A DNA stretch of 64,000 nt from Sclerurus mexicanus (taxonomy: Eukaryota; Chordata; Aves; Passeriformes; Furnariidae), in the NCBI GenBank assembly GCA_013396755.1, contig VWZF01005124.1, forward strand, positions 76,215 to 140,214, read 5' to 3'. Both the position numbers and the translations under genes were made by a program. Under the pieces are notes generated by a model. It was given only the letters and a program-made list of their open reading frames with translations. It did no database searches and was not told where the DNA came from. Positions 1-12,830 of the stretch are shown piece after piece (position 1 is the stretch's first letter; each line of letters starts with the position of its first letter).

Positions 1-430
1 TCCCGGGTATCCAGCCCCGCCCCCCTCCCGACCCTATTGGATGTATCACCTGTCACTCCCCATTCCTGGGCTTCCATTGGGTGTTGGTCCTCCTGCTCCC
101 TTATTGGCCCCCTGTGTCCCCCAAACCACACCACTCCCCTGAACCCCTACCCAGTCACATCCTACCTCCCAAACCCCGCCCGAAGAGTTTATATACCTTT
201 GGGTAACGTAATTAAAGGCTTTTTCTACGACCTCACTACACCGGAGTGCTGCCTGTCTTCACTCCTGACCACGTGGGATTTCGCAATCCCCTCCATGCCC
301 CGGGAAGCCTGAGGGAATAGATGGAGCCGTATCCCCTCCAACAGAAGCTTCCCTTTCCACGTTATATAGTCGGGATGATCCTCTGTCTCTGCTTTGCATG
401 TGCTGTGGCAGAAGCCTTTCCCAACACATG
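1..430 (+). mobile_element. LTR-like promoter fragment, truncated by window edge
   Basis: The sequence is much richer in G+C than what follows and is arranged like a retroviral LTR. Three inverted CCAAT boxes (ATTGG at 36-40, 76-80 and 103-107) and C-rich GC-box-like tracts precede a TATA box (TTTATATA, 188-195). An ATTAAA polyadenylation signal follows at 211-216 and a CACGTG E-box at 270-275. TATA closely followed by a poly(A) signal is typical of the U3/R junction of an LTR and unusual for a cellular promoter. The text after about 260 resembles U5-type sequence of avian ERVs as I remember it. The 5' end lies outside the window, no primer-binding site is visible, and the 3' boundary near 430 is approximate. 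A CpG-rich cellular promoter is the alternative. Confidence 0.45.
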
Positions 431-3400
431 TGGAGTCCAAAAAGCATGTACAGCAATGGCAGAATTCAAACAAAGACATTAAAAAAAAAAAAAGTTGCAT
501 TGAATTTCATGTACTTTGCTTTTTGCTTTCTATTTTTCATGTTTCATTCAACAGTCATGTGTTTGGAAAATTCACATAATTGGGATGTCTCGAAAAGAAG
601 CAGTGAATGGCAGCAAAATCTTGTCTGGGACAAAATTAACATAAATGTTGCTTAAGAGAAGTGCACTTTCCCTGGAACAAGTGATTAAGTGCTCTTTAAT
701 TTGGTACAGAATCAAAGTGAAATTCAGATCTGATCTAATTAAAAAGCTGAAAAATTAATAGGGGAAGGAAGATGAAGGAATACAGATGAAATGCAGTAAA
801 TCCATTTATTTCCGTATATCATTTTCTGGAAAAAAGTCATGCATCCTTTCAGAACCTGGAAATAGACATAACAAACAAGAATCAACCCCCTTATTTTTAA
901 CTCTGCAAACAATTAATATACTATATACTGAGGTCACATGGGTTTTAGTTTGAAAATAGGATTCCAGTTAAGGGGACTAAAGTAAGCTGTAAAATTGTCA
1001 GTTTTAAAAAAACCTGTTGAAATACTATAATACGACAAAGGGGGGAGAGCAAAACTCACACAAAATTTTAATAAAAATTACTCTCTTAATATACAAAGGT
1101 AGTATTGGCTCCTGCAAACCCCCCCCCCAAAAAAAAAACAAACCAAAACCAAAAAAAAACCAAACCAACCAACCAACCAACCAAACAAACAAAAACACCC
1201 AAAAGAATCTCCACAGGATAGATAGACTCAGCTTTTATTAAATGAGTCCAGTTAACAGAAGATGTTTTCTGCTGCTTGAGGGGAAAAAAAAAAAAAAAAG
1301 AATCTTAATCCTTACAACCTTTGCCTAGCTTTGAAGTAATCTCACTCATCTTACTGTGCAACATGAAAACCTGTACAAAAGATCAAACCTATCTTTTTCA
1401 TATAATCTGATGTAAAACTTATGTTCTTACCTTATAATAAATTGATGGTGTAATATCACATACCCCACAAGTCAGAGAATGCTTCCCATCTACAAAGACT
1501 TGATAAAATAAAACCAAAGTGGCTGAAAGACCAACGTTTCAGTGTGCCACAGAGAGAAAGAAGAGGCAGTCAAGAGTGCTGACAGTGCCCTAAGAAGAGA
1601 ACAAACCAACCCATGCGATATTTCAGAAAGGGGGAAGAAGCAGAATGAATTGTGCTGTGTACTTCAGTACTATATTCCTACCAGACACTGGACACATTTC
1701 TCAGCTCCAGTCACGACTCACTGCAGTGCACTGATTATTCCATCTCAACTTAGTAAATATTTAGCTCTTCTACAGATAAAAGAAAGAGATATAAAAAGCC
1801 AAACCAACCCACCAAACAAACAGCAAAAAGAACCCCAAATAAATTAAAAAAACCCCCACCCCAGCTGTCATAACCACCAGCTCCAAAAAGACTTTTACTT
1901 ACAAAAATATGCATTGTAGATATAAAGAGAAAAGGTTAACTGACCCTAGCAGGGATACATTGCAGTGACATAAACATTGATACAGGAAACTTCCTTGGAA
2001 CTACTATTCGTAGATTTCCTCAGGTGTGCCGATAACAACTTTTTATACATCTTCGTTACCTGCAACCTGGACAATTACTTTTTGCTGGTCAATTATCTGT
2101 GGCTTAGAAATATAATTTTACTAAGAAGTCGTGTTTGTCATCTGTTTTAAATATGACTTCAGCTAAAAGCTTACTGCCTCTGTGTGTGCATGCATACATT
2201 CAGACATTAACTCGTTCAAAAGTTTTCTTTTTGAACATTATTACAGTATTTTTAGAATTTAAAGATTTATTTAGAAACACATTACTTATTGAAAAATTCA
2301 AGACTTGTGAACTTACAGTAAGTTTAAAAACTGATTTAATAAGAGGTATATGAGAAAAAAAAAAAGTAATTGGTGATAGTCCCCAGTGTTTAATAGTATT
2401 TCTTTTGAGATTTGTGGGTTCTTGTTTATTCTTTTTTTACAATTTAGGTAATAGAAACACAATTTCATGATAACCACGGAGAATTTATTTTATTTTACCC
2501 TAGTCCTTTGCATTCTAATCAGGGAATTGAGTGGGTTTTTTTTCCTTCTTTCAACTATCAGTCTCCACTGTAAATCACAGACAAGAAGCTACTTTAGTTT
2601 TTTCATTTCTGTCTAGCAAAAAACACTTTCAAGAACATATAAACATTTAGAAACAGCAAGAATAATGACATTTTCTTCTTATTCCTCAAGAAAGTCCATC
2701 CTATTATATTAGGTAATGTCTGAAAAACTGAACTAGTAAACATTATGATATTGTACACAGAAGTAATTCAATTACATTGTATTTGAATATTCAATGGCCT
2801 TGAATATAGATAGCATCTTATTTCAAATCAGATAAACTTTTTCATTTGAAAAATGTATACTTTGGCCATTTTTTCAGAAAACTGTAGAAGATTTTTAAAG
2901 TACCTACGTCTAATGGAGATTTCCTTCATCCTTTTTATAAGCTGTCCTTTAAATGAATCATAACTTTTTTGTTGGTTTTGGTTTTGTTTTGTTTTGTTTT
3001 TTTTTTCCCTGAAGAAGTTGCTGCATTTTTCCCTGTTTTCTTATTTATGTTTTCATTATGGAAATGTGTAGCTTATCACCTTAATTACTTTGATGGATTT
3101 ATTTCTAATAAATTGCTAAATAATGGAATGTTCCATTGAAAATATCTTGAAGCTTCACTAGACCTGTCAGACTCATTTCTCCCAGCTCAATGAATAGCCA
3201 AATCAAATCTTAAGGCTACTATTTTAAAAGCCCTCAGAAAACTAAAAGTTCCTTAACATGTGATCTAAATCTTAGGGGGTTAAAACCACTAGTACATCTA
3301 TAGTTTCTCATCCCTACTAAAGGAGAAAATTTGTAGCTGTATTAAAACCTAAAACCAACATAAAAGTCTACTACTCAGCATCCACTATTCACTGCTTTGC

Positions 3401-5929
3401 TCTGTGGAAGTATAGGGAAAGTATATAGTAGGGCACATAGCATTTTAAATTCAACTATTTAATCTTTTCCTCATCAGGGAAGAAACAAAGAATGGCACAA
3501 CTGGTAACAAACACTGTCTGTGTTAGCACATCAGAAAGTTCTTGAGAGATAAGCAATTAAGATAACTGTCTTGAAAACTAATAACACTGAATGTCAGAGG
3601 AATGAAGTCAGCAACATTTGTCCATAGATCAGGAAGCTGCTGAAAGTCTGGAGACTACTGAAAAGACTTTAGAATTACTTCAGAAATTATGAAGATTCCA
3701 GTGAGATAAGAACAGTATCTGTGGGAAATTTAAAATGTCTAACCACAGTATACTATCATGGCCACAGGAGAAAATAGACTGTAAAGTTAAAACGCTTAAC
3801 TAATGTCTGAGAAAAGTCAATCAAGTGCAAAAAATTCATAAAAGACTAATATTCACTTATGTGGTCAAACAGCCAGAGTGTCAAGAGGAATGAAGACTGG
3901 CACGTTTCTTGAAGTTTTTAAATAAAAAATGTGTACTTTTTCAAAAGAACTCATTCACTGCAAGCCTTTGACCTTAATATACACAAACATACAACTGGTG
4001 CCTCTGGTCTTAACATAGATGAGTCTCTAAATCCTAGCTCTCATGCTTTCAATCACCTTTGTGTCACCTGATTGCCCCTAAGGTTTATGACAGAAAATTG
4101 TAGTCAGGGAAACTAATTCTTTTTGGTTCTTAAGCAAGCAGTGTAGGACTGCAGATAAAGAGGGAAACATCCATGTGCTCTACCACCCTATTTTGTTAAG
4201 AGTACTAAGCGTACTTTTTTAACAAATCATTTATTGCCAAAGACCATATGCTATGCTGAAATTTTAGTAACAGATGTCCACGAATATGGATTGCTAATTT
4301 ATATAATCTATTACAAACATATTAAATTCAGCAACTGCAATGTACAAACCAGATTAAATCCTGTAGTGCAGAACGTTGTTTTGGTTTTTTTTTCTCTCCC
4401 CAAAACACAGGCTAGTAATATGACCTTAAACTTTCAAGCACCATCCACTGTGCATTCACATTATACAAGGATATGTTTTCTGTGGTTTCAATGTCCTTGA
4501 CTTTCTGTGTTTATTTTTTACGCTATGATTTATGTGGCATCTTTGCTGGAAGGTGGCGTATAAATCTATTGCATTCTCAGCCTCATTATTAGTAATGGAT
4601 TCATTTTCAGTTTCATCACTAAAAACAGTTCATTATCTGCAAAGGCAAAATTATCTTCATATAGATTCTGAGGTAATTGATTCCTCTATTTATGTGCTGA
4701 AGGAAATGTTGCTCACACAAATTGGGAATGAAAATTCTTTTTCTTCCCCTCCCTATTTCTTCCAGACTGCAGTGGAATGAAGAACTGCCATTTTCACAGA
4801 TAATATAAAAATAATCAGTGATAAAACAAGTTTAGTTACTCCCAATGATGTTATTCACTGCAGAAATAGTTTCTTGATGTAGATTGGCTAAATGAAATGT
4901 ACATCATTTTACATCATAAACAAAGGTATCTTAGAACATAAGTTGGGAGAAACATTCTATTTATTAATACTTGTAAGATTTAATACCATTTTCATTCTTT
5001 CTGTTTCATTATTATCTAAGAATGCTTTATCCTTTTGCAACACAGAGCACAATTAAAGATTACAATAGTATTACTCTATGACTGAAATCTATTTGTCACT
5101 CAAAGAGGGGAGAAGGGGAGGACTGAACAGAAGTGTTCTGAACACTTTTAATTTAATAGAAGGGATTTTCTTTTCTTTCTAATTTTAATTTTGATTGATT
5201 TATTTAATATCTGGAGTGGAGCAAGAGCCATGCACATTGGCTTTATAGGTTCTTTTAGGTTCACTGCTGATGCAGTTTTATTCTAGATCAATTGTGTTAA
5301 GTGATTTACATCTGAGTACTTCTGAATGTGCATCAATATGCCTATATATTTCTTCATTTAAATTATAAACATAATAAACCAGCTTTAGCACTCCATAAGG
5401 AGCATAGTTAGAAGACAGATAAAAAAGAAAATTGTGTTCTTAACTTACCTGAACAATAGTGTACATCAACTGTGGAGAAGACTAAGGGTAAAATTAAAGA
5501 AAACTGGAGAGTTATGAAAACTGCAGTCAGCTTACATGCTTATGGGGGAAGAAATGGACGATGGAGGAGAGTAGAAAGCTATAGACACGGTTATAACTGT
5601 ACAGAAAATTATAGGAAGAAAATGCAGTTGCTACTCACTGGATAGAATGAAGTCAGCATGTCTGACTTTGAATGCTCAATACATGCTAAAGGAGACTAAA
5701 TGGAGGGTGGAACATAGTGGAGAAACTGTAGCAAGGTTCTATTGAAATCCTTCCAGGAGGGGGGCACTTAGTGATATCTTGTAGCAGATAAGCTGCAAAG
5801 CAGTTGTCAGCCAAGGGAGAAAAAGGGAAGATTTCTTGCAGCAACTGTGGTGAAATCACAGATGCATCCCTCTATCCCAAAGGTTACGTCAGATGTAATA
5901 CTGATGTTACCTACCTCCAAGGTATAATA
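431..5929. other. AT-rich unique DNA, no gene seen
   Basis: No coding region, RNA gene or recognisable mobile element was found. The stretch contains low-complexity tracts (C/A-rich at 1,109-1,200, poly(A) near 1,280-1,298, T/G-rich near 2,970-3,007). The longest open frames, about 100 codons or less, have no recognisable domains and fit chance expectation. Confidence 0.6.
1109..1200. repeat. C/A low-complexity tract with (CCAA)n core
   Basis: A run of C followed by a run of A leads into AAACC/CCAA-type repeats, including about five consecutive CCAA units near 1,164-1,185. This is simple-sequence DNA and explains the open frame that crosses it. Confidence 0.85.
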
Positions 5930-6600
5930 TGACCATCCCCTACTGAACATGATGCATAACTAGAGTCACTCACGCTCCACCTAAACATAAAAATAGTTTG
6001 AGTTAAAAATGTTGAGAAGACTCTATGGTAACTTCAAGTCTTGGTCAACAGGCTGTATTTTGCCCTATAGGGATGCCTGTTGGGTAAGAACTGTACCCTA
6101 ATCATTCGATTATCTCAAGCTAGGTTTTTATTAGGGGTTAGAGCTTGTTAGTATATTGCTTTGAATACATTTTTGCATCCAGATACTATCACCAGCAATC
6201 CTCAAACTTAAGCTGTCACAGTTTTCTATTGTGTTAATATTCTGTAAACTGTTAGTGTGGGTTAGTGAGGGTGCTGATCATTGCCAGAGGTGGGTAACAT
6301 AGTCATCTGTGGAGACTTGGGACATGATCTCTCTTATGCTGTTGGCATGTGACCCTGGATCTGTCTTAAAGCCTCAACTGACCATTTAAAGGTGTGGAGA
6401 CCCAGAAGGCAGTCCTTCTGTTTCCATGATCCAAACAAGTTAGTCAAACTGCTCTCTGATTCAGCAGATTGTTCCATGAAGGGTCCCCATAATGGGACAC
6501 TGACGGACTGGTGGGGCACAAGGGTCTTGGCTTCAAGACCCTTCTTGGCTATCCACCCACATGATACTGTAGTTCACTTTGATAATGTAGTTTAAGTTGT
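5930..6600 (+). mobile_element. Probable interspersed repeat, possibly ERV LTR-derived
   Basis: Base composition is more balanced than the flanks. The text (for example around 6,040-6,090 and 6,300-6,520) resembles a repeat I associate with avian LTR retroelements. I cannot define terminal dinucleotides, a target-site duplication or a clear poly(A) signal. Strand is assigned only from the remembered consensus. It lies just upstream of a more confidently called LTR at 6,939, so the two could be parts of one old insertion or an insertion into an older repeat. Confidence 0.3.
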
Positions 6601-6938
6601 TTCTAAGTGTTATGATGTTTATTTTCATGGCTGTCTAAAATTACTGAATATATGAACTCAGAAATACATCCCCAAAGTCTTTGTTTTAGATTGCTCCCAC
6701 CTTGGGGACTTTTGGAACACACCATTTTTTCCTGCCCCAGTAGGATGTTTTTCTCTAAAGGAAGGAAACCTAGGAAGGCCTTCTTTTGAAAGATGTTGAT
6801 CCCAAGTCAGGGCTTGATTAAGAAACTGAGAGTTTTTCAAACTTCAATACAATTAAAATCTCAATGACTCATAAGGCCAGTTGCTGGACTATTCTATAGG
6901 CTATGACCTCTAAAAGAGGTAATAACATATACTATCAG

Positions 6939-7792
6939 TGTGCATTGGGTTTACTTAGAAAGGTTTTTGGTAATGGAGGTGGCTGTAGGGGTGGCTTATG
7001 AGAAGAGATGAAGGGCTACGGTCATGTCAAAACACAGGCAGTTCTGTCTGGCTCTGAAACAGACACATTGCAAGACACATCTGAGCTCCTCTGCCACAGC
7101 TAGGGTGCCTCTGGGAAAGTGTATTTAATAAAGAATAAAAAAGGCTGTGCAACAGTTGAGAAAGACGTGTAAAGGAACAAAAAAAAAGTTTGAGAAGCAA
7201 GTGTACAGACACTAAAGTGAGTGAAGAAAGAGAGGGAGGAGGTGCTCCAGGGATCAGAGCAGACATTTCCCTGCAGCCTGTGAAGAAGGTTACTATGAAA
7301 CGGGTTGTCCTGTTGCAACCCATGGAGACCACGATAGTGAAATGTAATCCCTCCAGACTATGGAAAGGACCTGTGCTTGAGAAGTTATTCAAGGACTACA
7401 ATCAGTGAGAAGGATCCCTGCTGGAGCAGGGGACGTGTGAGGACAAAGAAGAGGCAGAGAGGAACTGTACCATTTGGCAGGGAGAAGATAGAGCAATCAA
7501 GAAAGAGTGAAGCTGAACCTGGGAAGAAAGCAGTGTGTGTATTTGAATGTGCACGCGTGCATGAATGTGAAGGAGTTGTAGTTGTCTCTCTTTTCCACCT
7601 TTCAACTCTATTTTTAATGTGCAATAAATTAAATTAATCTTACTCTATCTTAGTCTTTTTCACCTGTGATGGTAACTGACCCACAAATTCTTCCATCTTA
7701 TAGTGTCCCACTTTCCCATTGGGGTCAGAGAGGAGGGAGAGAGTGACTGCGTAGGGGATTTGACAGCTGTCTAAGGTCAGCCCAGCACAACA
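6939..7792 (+). mobile_element. Avian endogenous retrovirus LTR (old, diverged)
   Basis: The block matches in order a common avian ERV LTR that I recognise: a TGTG start near 6,939, a GGAGGTGGCTGTAGGGGTGG-like motif near 6,977-6,996, and a TATTTAA TATA-like element near 7,121. A region built from diverged 'CCATGGAGACC / CTGGAGCAGGG' phrases spans 7,310-7,430. An AATAAA signal lies at 7,623-7,628, and a 3' end GTCAGCCCAGCACAACA finishes near 7,792. Order and spacing of these landmarks support one LTR of about 850 bp on the plus strand. A GT-rich stretch at 7,531-7,580 looks like a local insertion or expansion. I see no clear target-site duplication, which fits an old insertion. Family name is not assigned because I cannot run a repeat search; exact ends are approximate. 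Confidence 0.65.
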
Positions 7793-8604
7793 CCAGAAAC
7801 TGAAACTCATTCCCTCTTGGTACAAATCTAATGTTCAACTTCAAGCCTCAGTAGTGGATCTTGATGGAGGAGTTATGTACTTGGTATATTTACGTATTTT
7901 CTGTATGATATTTTATATATCAGCAATAATGTCTTTCAATTGCAATTTCGGTTCCACTCCTATACTACATGCCTACCCATTTGGATCCATAACATTTCTC
8001 TGTCTACTTAAAACAACAGAAAAGCAAATTATATCAGCAATTTCCAAAACCAATAAGACCAGCCTCCACAAATATTGTTCTATATCAATGAACAGCTTTT
8101 AAACACATTTTCCTGTGGGGTTTTTTTAAGGGTTTTCATAAATATACTTTTAAAGTGGTTGAATAATTTCAGATTGCTTCTTATCAGTTATGAAAGTTTG
8201 CATTTGATATGAAATTGTTATGAGATACAGCATAATCTGAGGTAATTTCAATATTAAAGGCCTTTCAGTCACACTCACAAGCAGCCTGTATCATTTTAAA
8301 ACAATCACTGTCAGAATGTTCTTTTATTTTCTTCTGAGAAAACAAGGCCTTTGAAAATGCCTAGTTACAATCAGTCGTTCCAGTTATTCTAAAGTAATTA
8401 GCATTTTTGTATTTCATATTTGTGGAACTTTCTTAAGAGAAAAGCACACATCTAACTTTTCAAGAAAATTCAGGTGTTATTCTCCAGATACACAAACTAT
8501 CTAAATAGTTCTTTGTCCTAGTTACAGCAGCCAGGACCAGTTTATCATTGTGTGGGTATAACCAAAACTATGTATTCTACACTCTCTATGTCATTTCTCA
8601 TGAA
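7793..8604. other. AT-rich unique spacer between two LTRs
   Basis: About 0.8 kb of AT-rich sequence without recognised repeats or coding potential. It contains several TAATTA/TTTAAA-type motifs of no demonstrable meaning. Confidence 0.5.
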
Positions 8605-9298
8605 ATGTTAATAATGGATCATTTGCAGCAGCTGCCCAGGGCATAGCTGACCCCTCAGGCTACAAGCTGGGTGTTAAGAAACATTGCAGGGCATGAGAAT
8701 GTTTTCTGTCTTCACACCAGTGACTCAGCTGTGATAATTTCCCTCTATGGAGGCATTAGCATCTTCACATCTTCACACCCAGCCTGAGGGGTTGTGTCTG
8801 CTAATGGGTCATTAGGAACTGGCACAATAGGCAGTTTCAACAACAACCTAGACCATCAAAAATTCCAAAAATATCTCATGACTCACAGAGTTAAATCACT
8901 CATTTTGGAACTCCCCACCCTCGGGGAAGTACTGGGCATTCCCACTTGAATTTAAGCATATTTAATCTTCGGGATTTGGGGAACACTCATCGGAACCAAA
9001 GGAGGACCAGAACCTCAACAGGCCTGCAACTGCCGCTCTCAACAAGACTGCGGCCATCATCCTCACCAACAGGTTTTCCTTTCCTTTTACTTGGTACACA
9101 GTGGGACCACATGGCGCCTAGCACAGGGGCTAATGAACACCATTCAATTTGTGCCCCAGAATGCTGGATTATACGTCTATTTTTTTGTGAGTTAAAACTA
9201 CTTTTTTTTTTTTCTGTATCATTGTGTTTATTGTAATCTTTTTATTAAATTGTAACTCTGACTTGTAATCTCTCAAGTCGGGTTCATTTCTTCTGCCA
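8605..9298 (+). mobile_element. ERVL-type avian LTR
   Basis: The block resembles bird ERVL LTRs. It has a 5' part with a 'CTCAGGCTACAAGCTGGGTG' phrase, a central 'GACTCACAGAGTTAAATC' and 'TTTAATCTTCGGGATTTGGG' region, and a 'CACAGGGGCTAATGAACACC' phrase near 9,121-9,140. A long T run is followed by an ATTAAA poly(A) signal near 9,244 and a terminal ...CTGCCA. An imperfect inverted repeat within it (CCCCTCAGGCT...GGGTGT near 8,650-8,676 against ACACCCAGCCTGAGGGG near 8,776-8,792) could form a stem in U3. Ends are approximate and no target-site duplication could be fixed. No internal gag or pol sequence adjoins it, so it is probably a solo LTR. Confidence 0.6.
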
Positions 9299-12200
9299 GT
9301 TTACTTTTAAATAAGCACATAAATTTATATCTTAAAAAATGTATGTGAAAACAAAGAAAACAGAACTTATTTACTGCAGACAAATAAACATTGGGAAAAA
9401 ATTATTTAAAATTAGTAAAAATCATATATGCAAGGTTTTTTTTCTTTTTCATTGTCTGAGAAAGAGACGCTGAATACTTCTGAAGACAATACACAGAGAG
9501 CTGGGGACATAAAGAGGTTAAAAAAAACCCAAACAAATAAAACAAACAACATGTGAGGAGTTAAGTAGAGACAGAAAAGCAGATAAAGGTGGAAAACAAG
9601 AGCAAATACTGTGCAAACAGAATCTAGAAATGTGGGAAAAGAGGAAAGATAAGAGGGAAAGGTAAAATAATAATAATAATAAAAAAGAACAGGAACAGGA
9701 AATATTTATGATTAGAAAGCATCTAGTATATAATATTCAGCCCATTCCTGCATATTTATGAAGATATCTATATTTTCCTTTCATTTTATTTTCCATAGCA
9801 AATTTCTAGTTTCTAGAAATTTAGAAGACAGCCCTAAACAACAAAGTTATAGTTAAAAAATGGAAATAAAGATTGATTTGAAAGATGTGTATTGTCTCTT
9901 AAAGGAAGTTAATCTAATGATTTTCACTTTCTGTGTCTTAACTTTTAATGCACATGGTCTAGGATCTTCATTTATTTTTCCTATTAAAAGACCAACAGAC
10001 TATCTTCACATAAAAATATATTCTATAAAGAATAATTACATTCTTGTGTGTCTTTTTCATTTAGATACAATTCTATAAACAAAACATCTATTAATACCTG
10101 TGTCAAGCAACAATGAAAAATGTACTGTAAGCTATGGATAGAACATGACCGAATGATACTAAAATATGAGAATTTCTGAACATGGGTAGGCCAAATAAAT
10201 CAAAATAAAAACATGAGACAGCATAAAGAAATTGAGATAAACTCCATAGTAACCCAAAGGAAAAGTGACAAAGTTTAAGAATGTGAAGATGCAAATATTG
10301 CAGTATTTAATGGATTGATAAATCTTTCAGAATTGCTAAAAAACTACATGAGCTTAAATTCTAGGGAAAAAATCCACCAAGTTGGAATAATGTTCAGAAG
10401 ACATGAATTAAAAATCTCATCTCACAGCTCAAGTCCCACAAGACCAATTGATGACTAGTGTAAAAACATGATTCTTTTAATTCCTCTGTGAACAGGGAAG
10501 CAAAACCCCATTTTTAAAAAGGTAAATTAGGAAGATCTGGAAATTACAGACAAGTAAGTCAGTCTCTGTGTCTAGCAAGATCATGGAGCAGGCTTTCTCT
10601 ACATAAACTTTTTAATAGAAATATGTTTCCCATGGAAAAGTGTTTATCAACCAATAATAATTTTTCAGGATTATACTGCATCTTTAGCAAGTATTAAATC
10701 ATACCTTCATTTGTCAAAAATGAAATGCAATTTTTCTCTTATTCCCAAACTCATCGATTTAGCATCAAATAATTAGGAGTATGCATATATAAATAAAATA
10801 CAAGGGAATTCCCCACATGCACTTGAAATGCACAGCAAAACAGAAAAATAATTAGGCATTTTTACAGGCGCTTTTTTGTTCTGGTTTTTTTTTTTTTTTG
10901 GGGGAATAAATGGCTGTTACAAATGTGCAATTTTTTTTGCTACATATAGCAAATTAAACAGACAAACAAAAAGAAATATTCCAACAACATATTTTGGTTG
11001 AAAGAACTGAGGTAATTAAAAATCACTCTTGCAAAATATAATGCTGATGAAAGTACTTTATTAGTGGAAAAAAGAAAAAAAAAAAAGAGGAGCAGTCTTT
11101 TGCCAAAATCTGTGGGCTATGTTCACTGTAACATCAGTGAATATTGACAAACTATTCAATTTTTTCTGGAAACCTCAGAGCAAAAGACTAGTCCAAATAC
11201 ACTTAAAAACCTTCAAACTTCTGAGTGTACTTAAGTTTAAAGGTTTTTCACAAACCTTAAATAATAAAAGAAAATATCTGACTTTAACAGACATGATCCT
11301 CTTTCTGGTGACTCTTATAGATGAATTATAAAATCATCTTCACTCATTTTATTTTGACAATGACTAATTTACTACTTAAAAAAAAAAAGATGACAAAAAT
11401 AATATATTGCAGCAGTTATTGAACTTTATAAATTTGAAATTATAGCTAAGCAGCAGAGTGCGTGATGAAAACTAAAAAAGTATTGAAATGTATTATCTTG
11501 TCCTTACGTTGGTGCAAAGTATTGAAGATGTTTATTATTTGCTAAAATATACTAAAAAGCATTTTAATGAGCTTCAAAACAAACTTCATAACATTGTTCA
11601 AATTCTACTAATAAGTATGATTAACTAATTAACTTCTAATTAACTTCTCATAGTAAAATTTATGAAGTTTTTATCTCCGGAACTTTTTCACATAAGCTGC
11701 CTTTTTTGTTCTCTATCATTTAAATTTTAAATAGATTAATATCTGAAATTGTATGTTAAATATGTTTACTACAGATACTTAGAAAAGTCCAGGACAAAAA
11801 CATTACGCTAAAATTCTTTGAAAATAATTCAGTTCTCCAAATCTCTGCACTTAGACATGACTTATAAATATTACCAAAACCAAAGCTTACTAAATATTTT
11901 TATCAGTTATACAAAAAATACACCTGTAGAAGTCACATAATTACTGTCACTGGGCTACTGCAGTTTAATCTAAAGAATTTTCTTTGATTTATAAGAAAGT
12001 ATTTTGATAATGATGCATTAGACTCTTCTATATTAACATCCTTCCATTTCTTTATCCCACTTTTGGTGATGTCTTTATGGTAATCACACCCACATATTGG
12101 CAAGTTTGGAGAACATTAAAGAAAAACCACAACAACCTAATTTTTATTGTTTTCTCCAGGAAGTATGCAATACTGTGTATCAACAAAAATGCAACGCCAT

Positions 12201-12369
12201 TTCTTTTGTGTAGAAGGGATTTAACCACTGTAATAAATTATTATTATTATTATAATTAACAGAAAAATGAGGTGCGATAAGTTGAGAGGTCAAAATGGAA
12301 TAGGAAGGAAAAAAATTATTCGGTTGGTTTAAAAACAAACCAAAAGTCCCTCAACACCAAAACAAAAAT
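9299..12369. other. AT-rich unique DNA, no gene seen
   Basis: Very AT-rich sequence with poly(A) and poly(T) runs, for example a T run followed by GGGGG near 10,886-10,905 and a purine tract near 11,070-11,090. Open frames are at most about 70 codons and unrecognisable. Confidence 0.6.
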
Positions 12370-12830
12370 AACCAGAGCTGTCTGCTCTGTGCAGTGACAC
12401 CTCTCAAAGTTACTCCTTAAGGCTGAGAGAGTCCTTGCCATAAGGGGTTCTCAGTAAATAATTAATAACATGCCAAACTCTGAAAATGTAGCTAAGTGAT
12501 ATAAAAGATTGATTGCGCACATACAGCCCTGTAAACATAAACCATTGACCAAATCTGGGACTAGGATTGTATCTAGCCATACCATCTACCAACTGAGAAA
12601 GAGTTTAGAAAGCAAGGGCTTCCTTTCTAAACCTCATGACTCAATGATAGAGTCTCCCTGACAGCTTTATCTGACTTTGTCCTCTATGGGGTACATAGTC
12701 ATGTGTGCCTTGCCATTGAATCTTATTAAACCACTGTCATATTTACAATTGAACTTTGTTAACTTGCTTATAAAGTATCCTTCTCTTTTATAAGTAAAGT
12801 ATATGTGAAGTGCATCACTCCATCCATGTC
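12370..12830 (+). mobile_element. Possible LTR fragment
   Basis: A block of more balanced composition holds a TATA-like element (TATAAAAG, 12,500-12,507) and, about 225 bp downstream, an ATTAAA signal (12,725-12,730). The intervening text (near 12,560-12,660) resembles an avian ERV LTR that I half-recognise. Terminal TG/CA ends and a target-site duplication were not found, so both the classification and the ends are tentative. An unrelated AT-rich unique segment is the alternative. Confidence 0.35.

Noticed and set aside
1017..1241. 74-codon frame rich in Lys, Asn, Pro and Gln
   Set aside because: Explained by the C/A low-complexity tract at 1,109-1,200.
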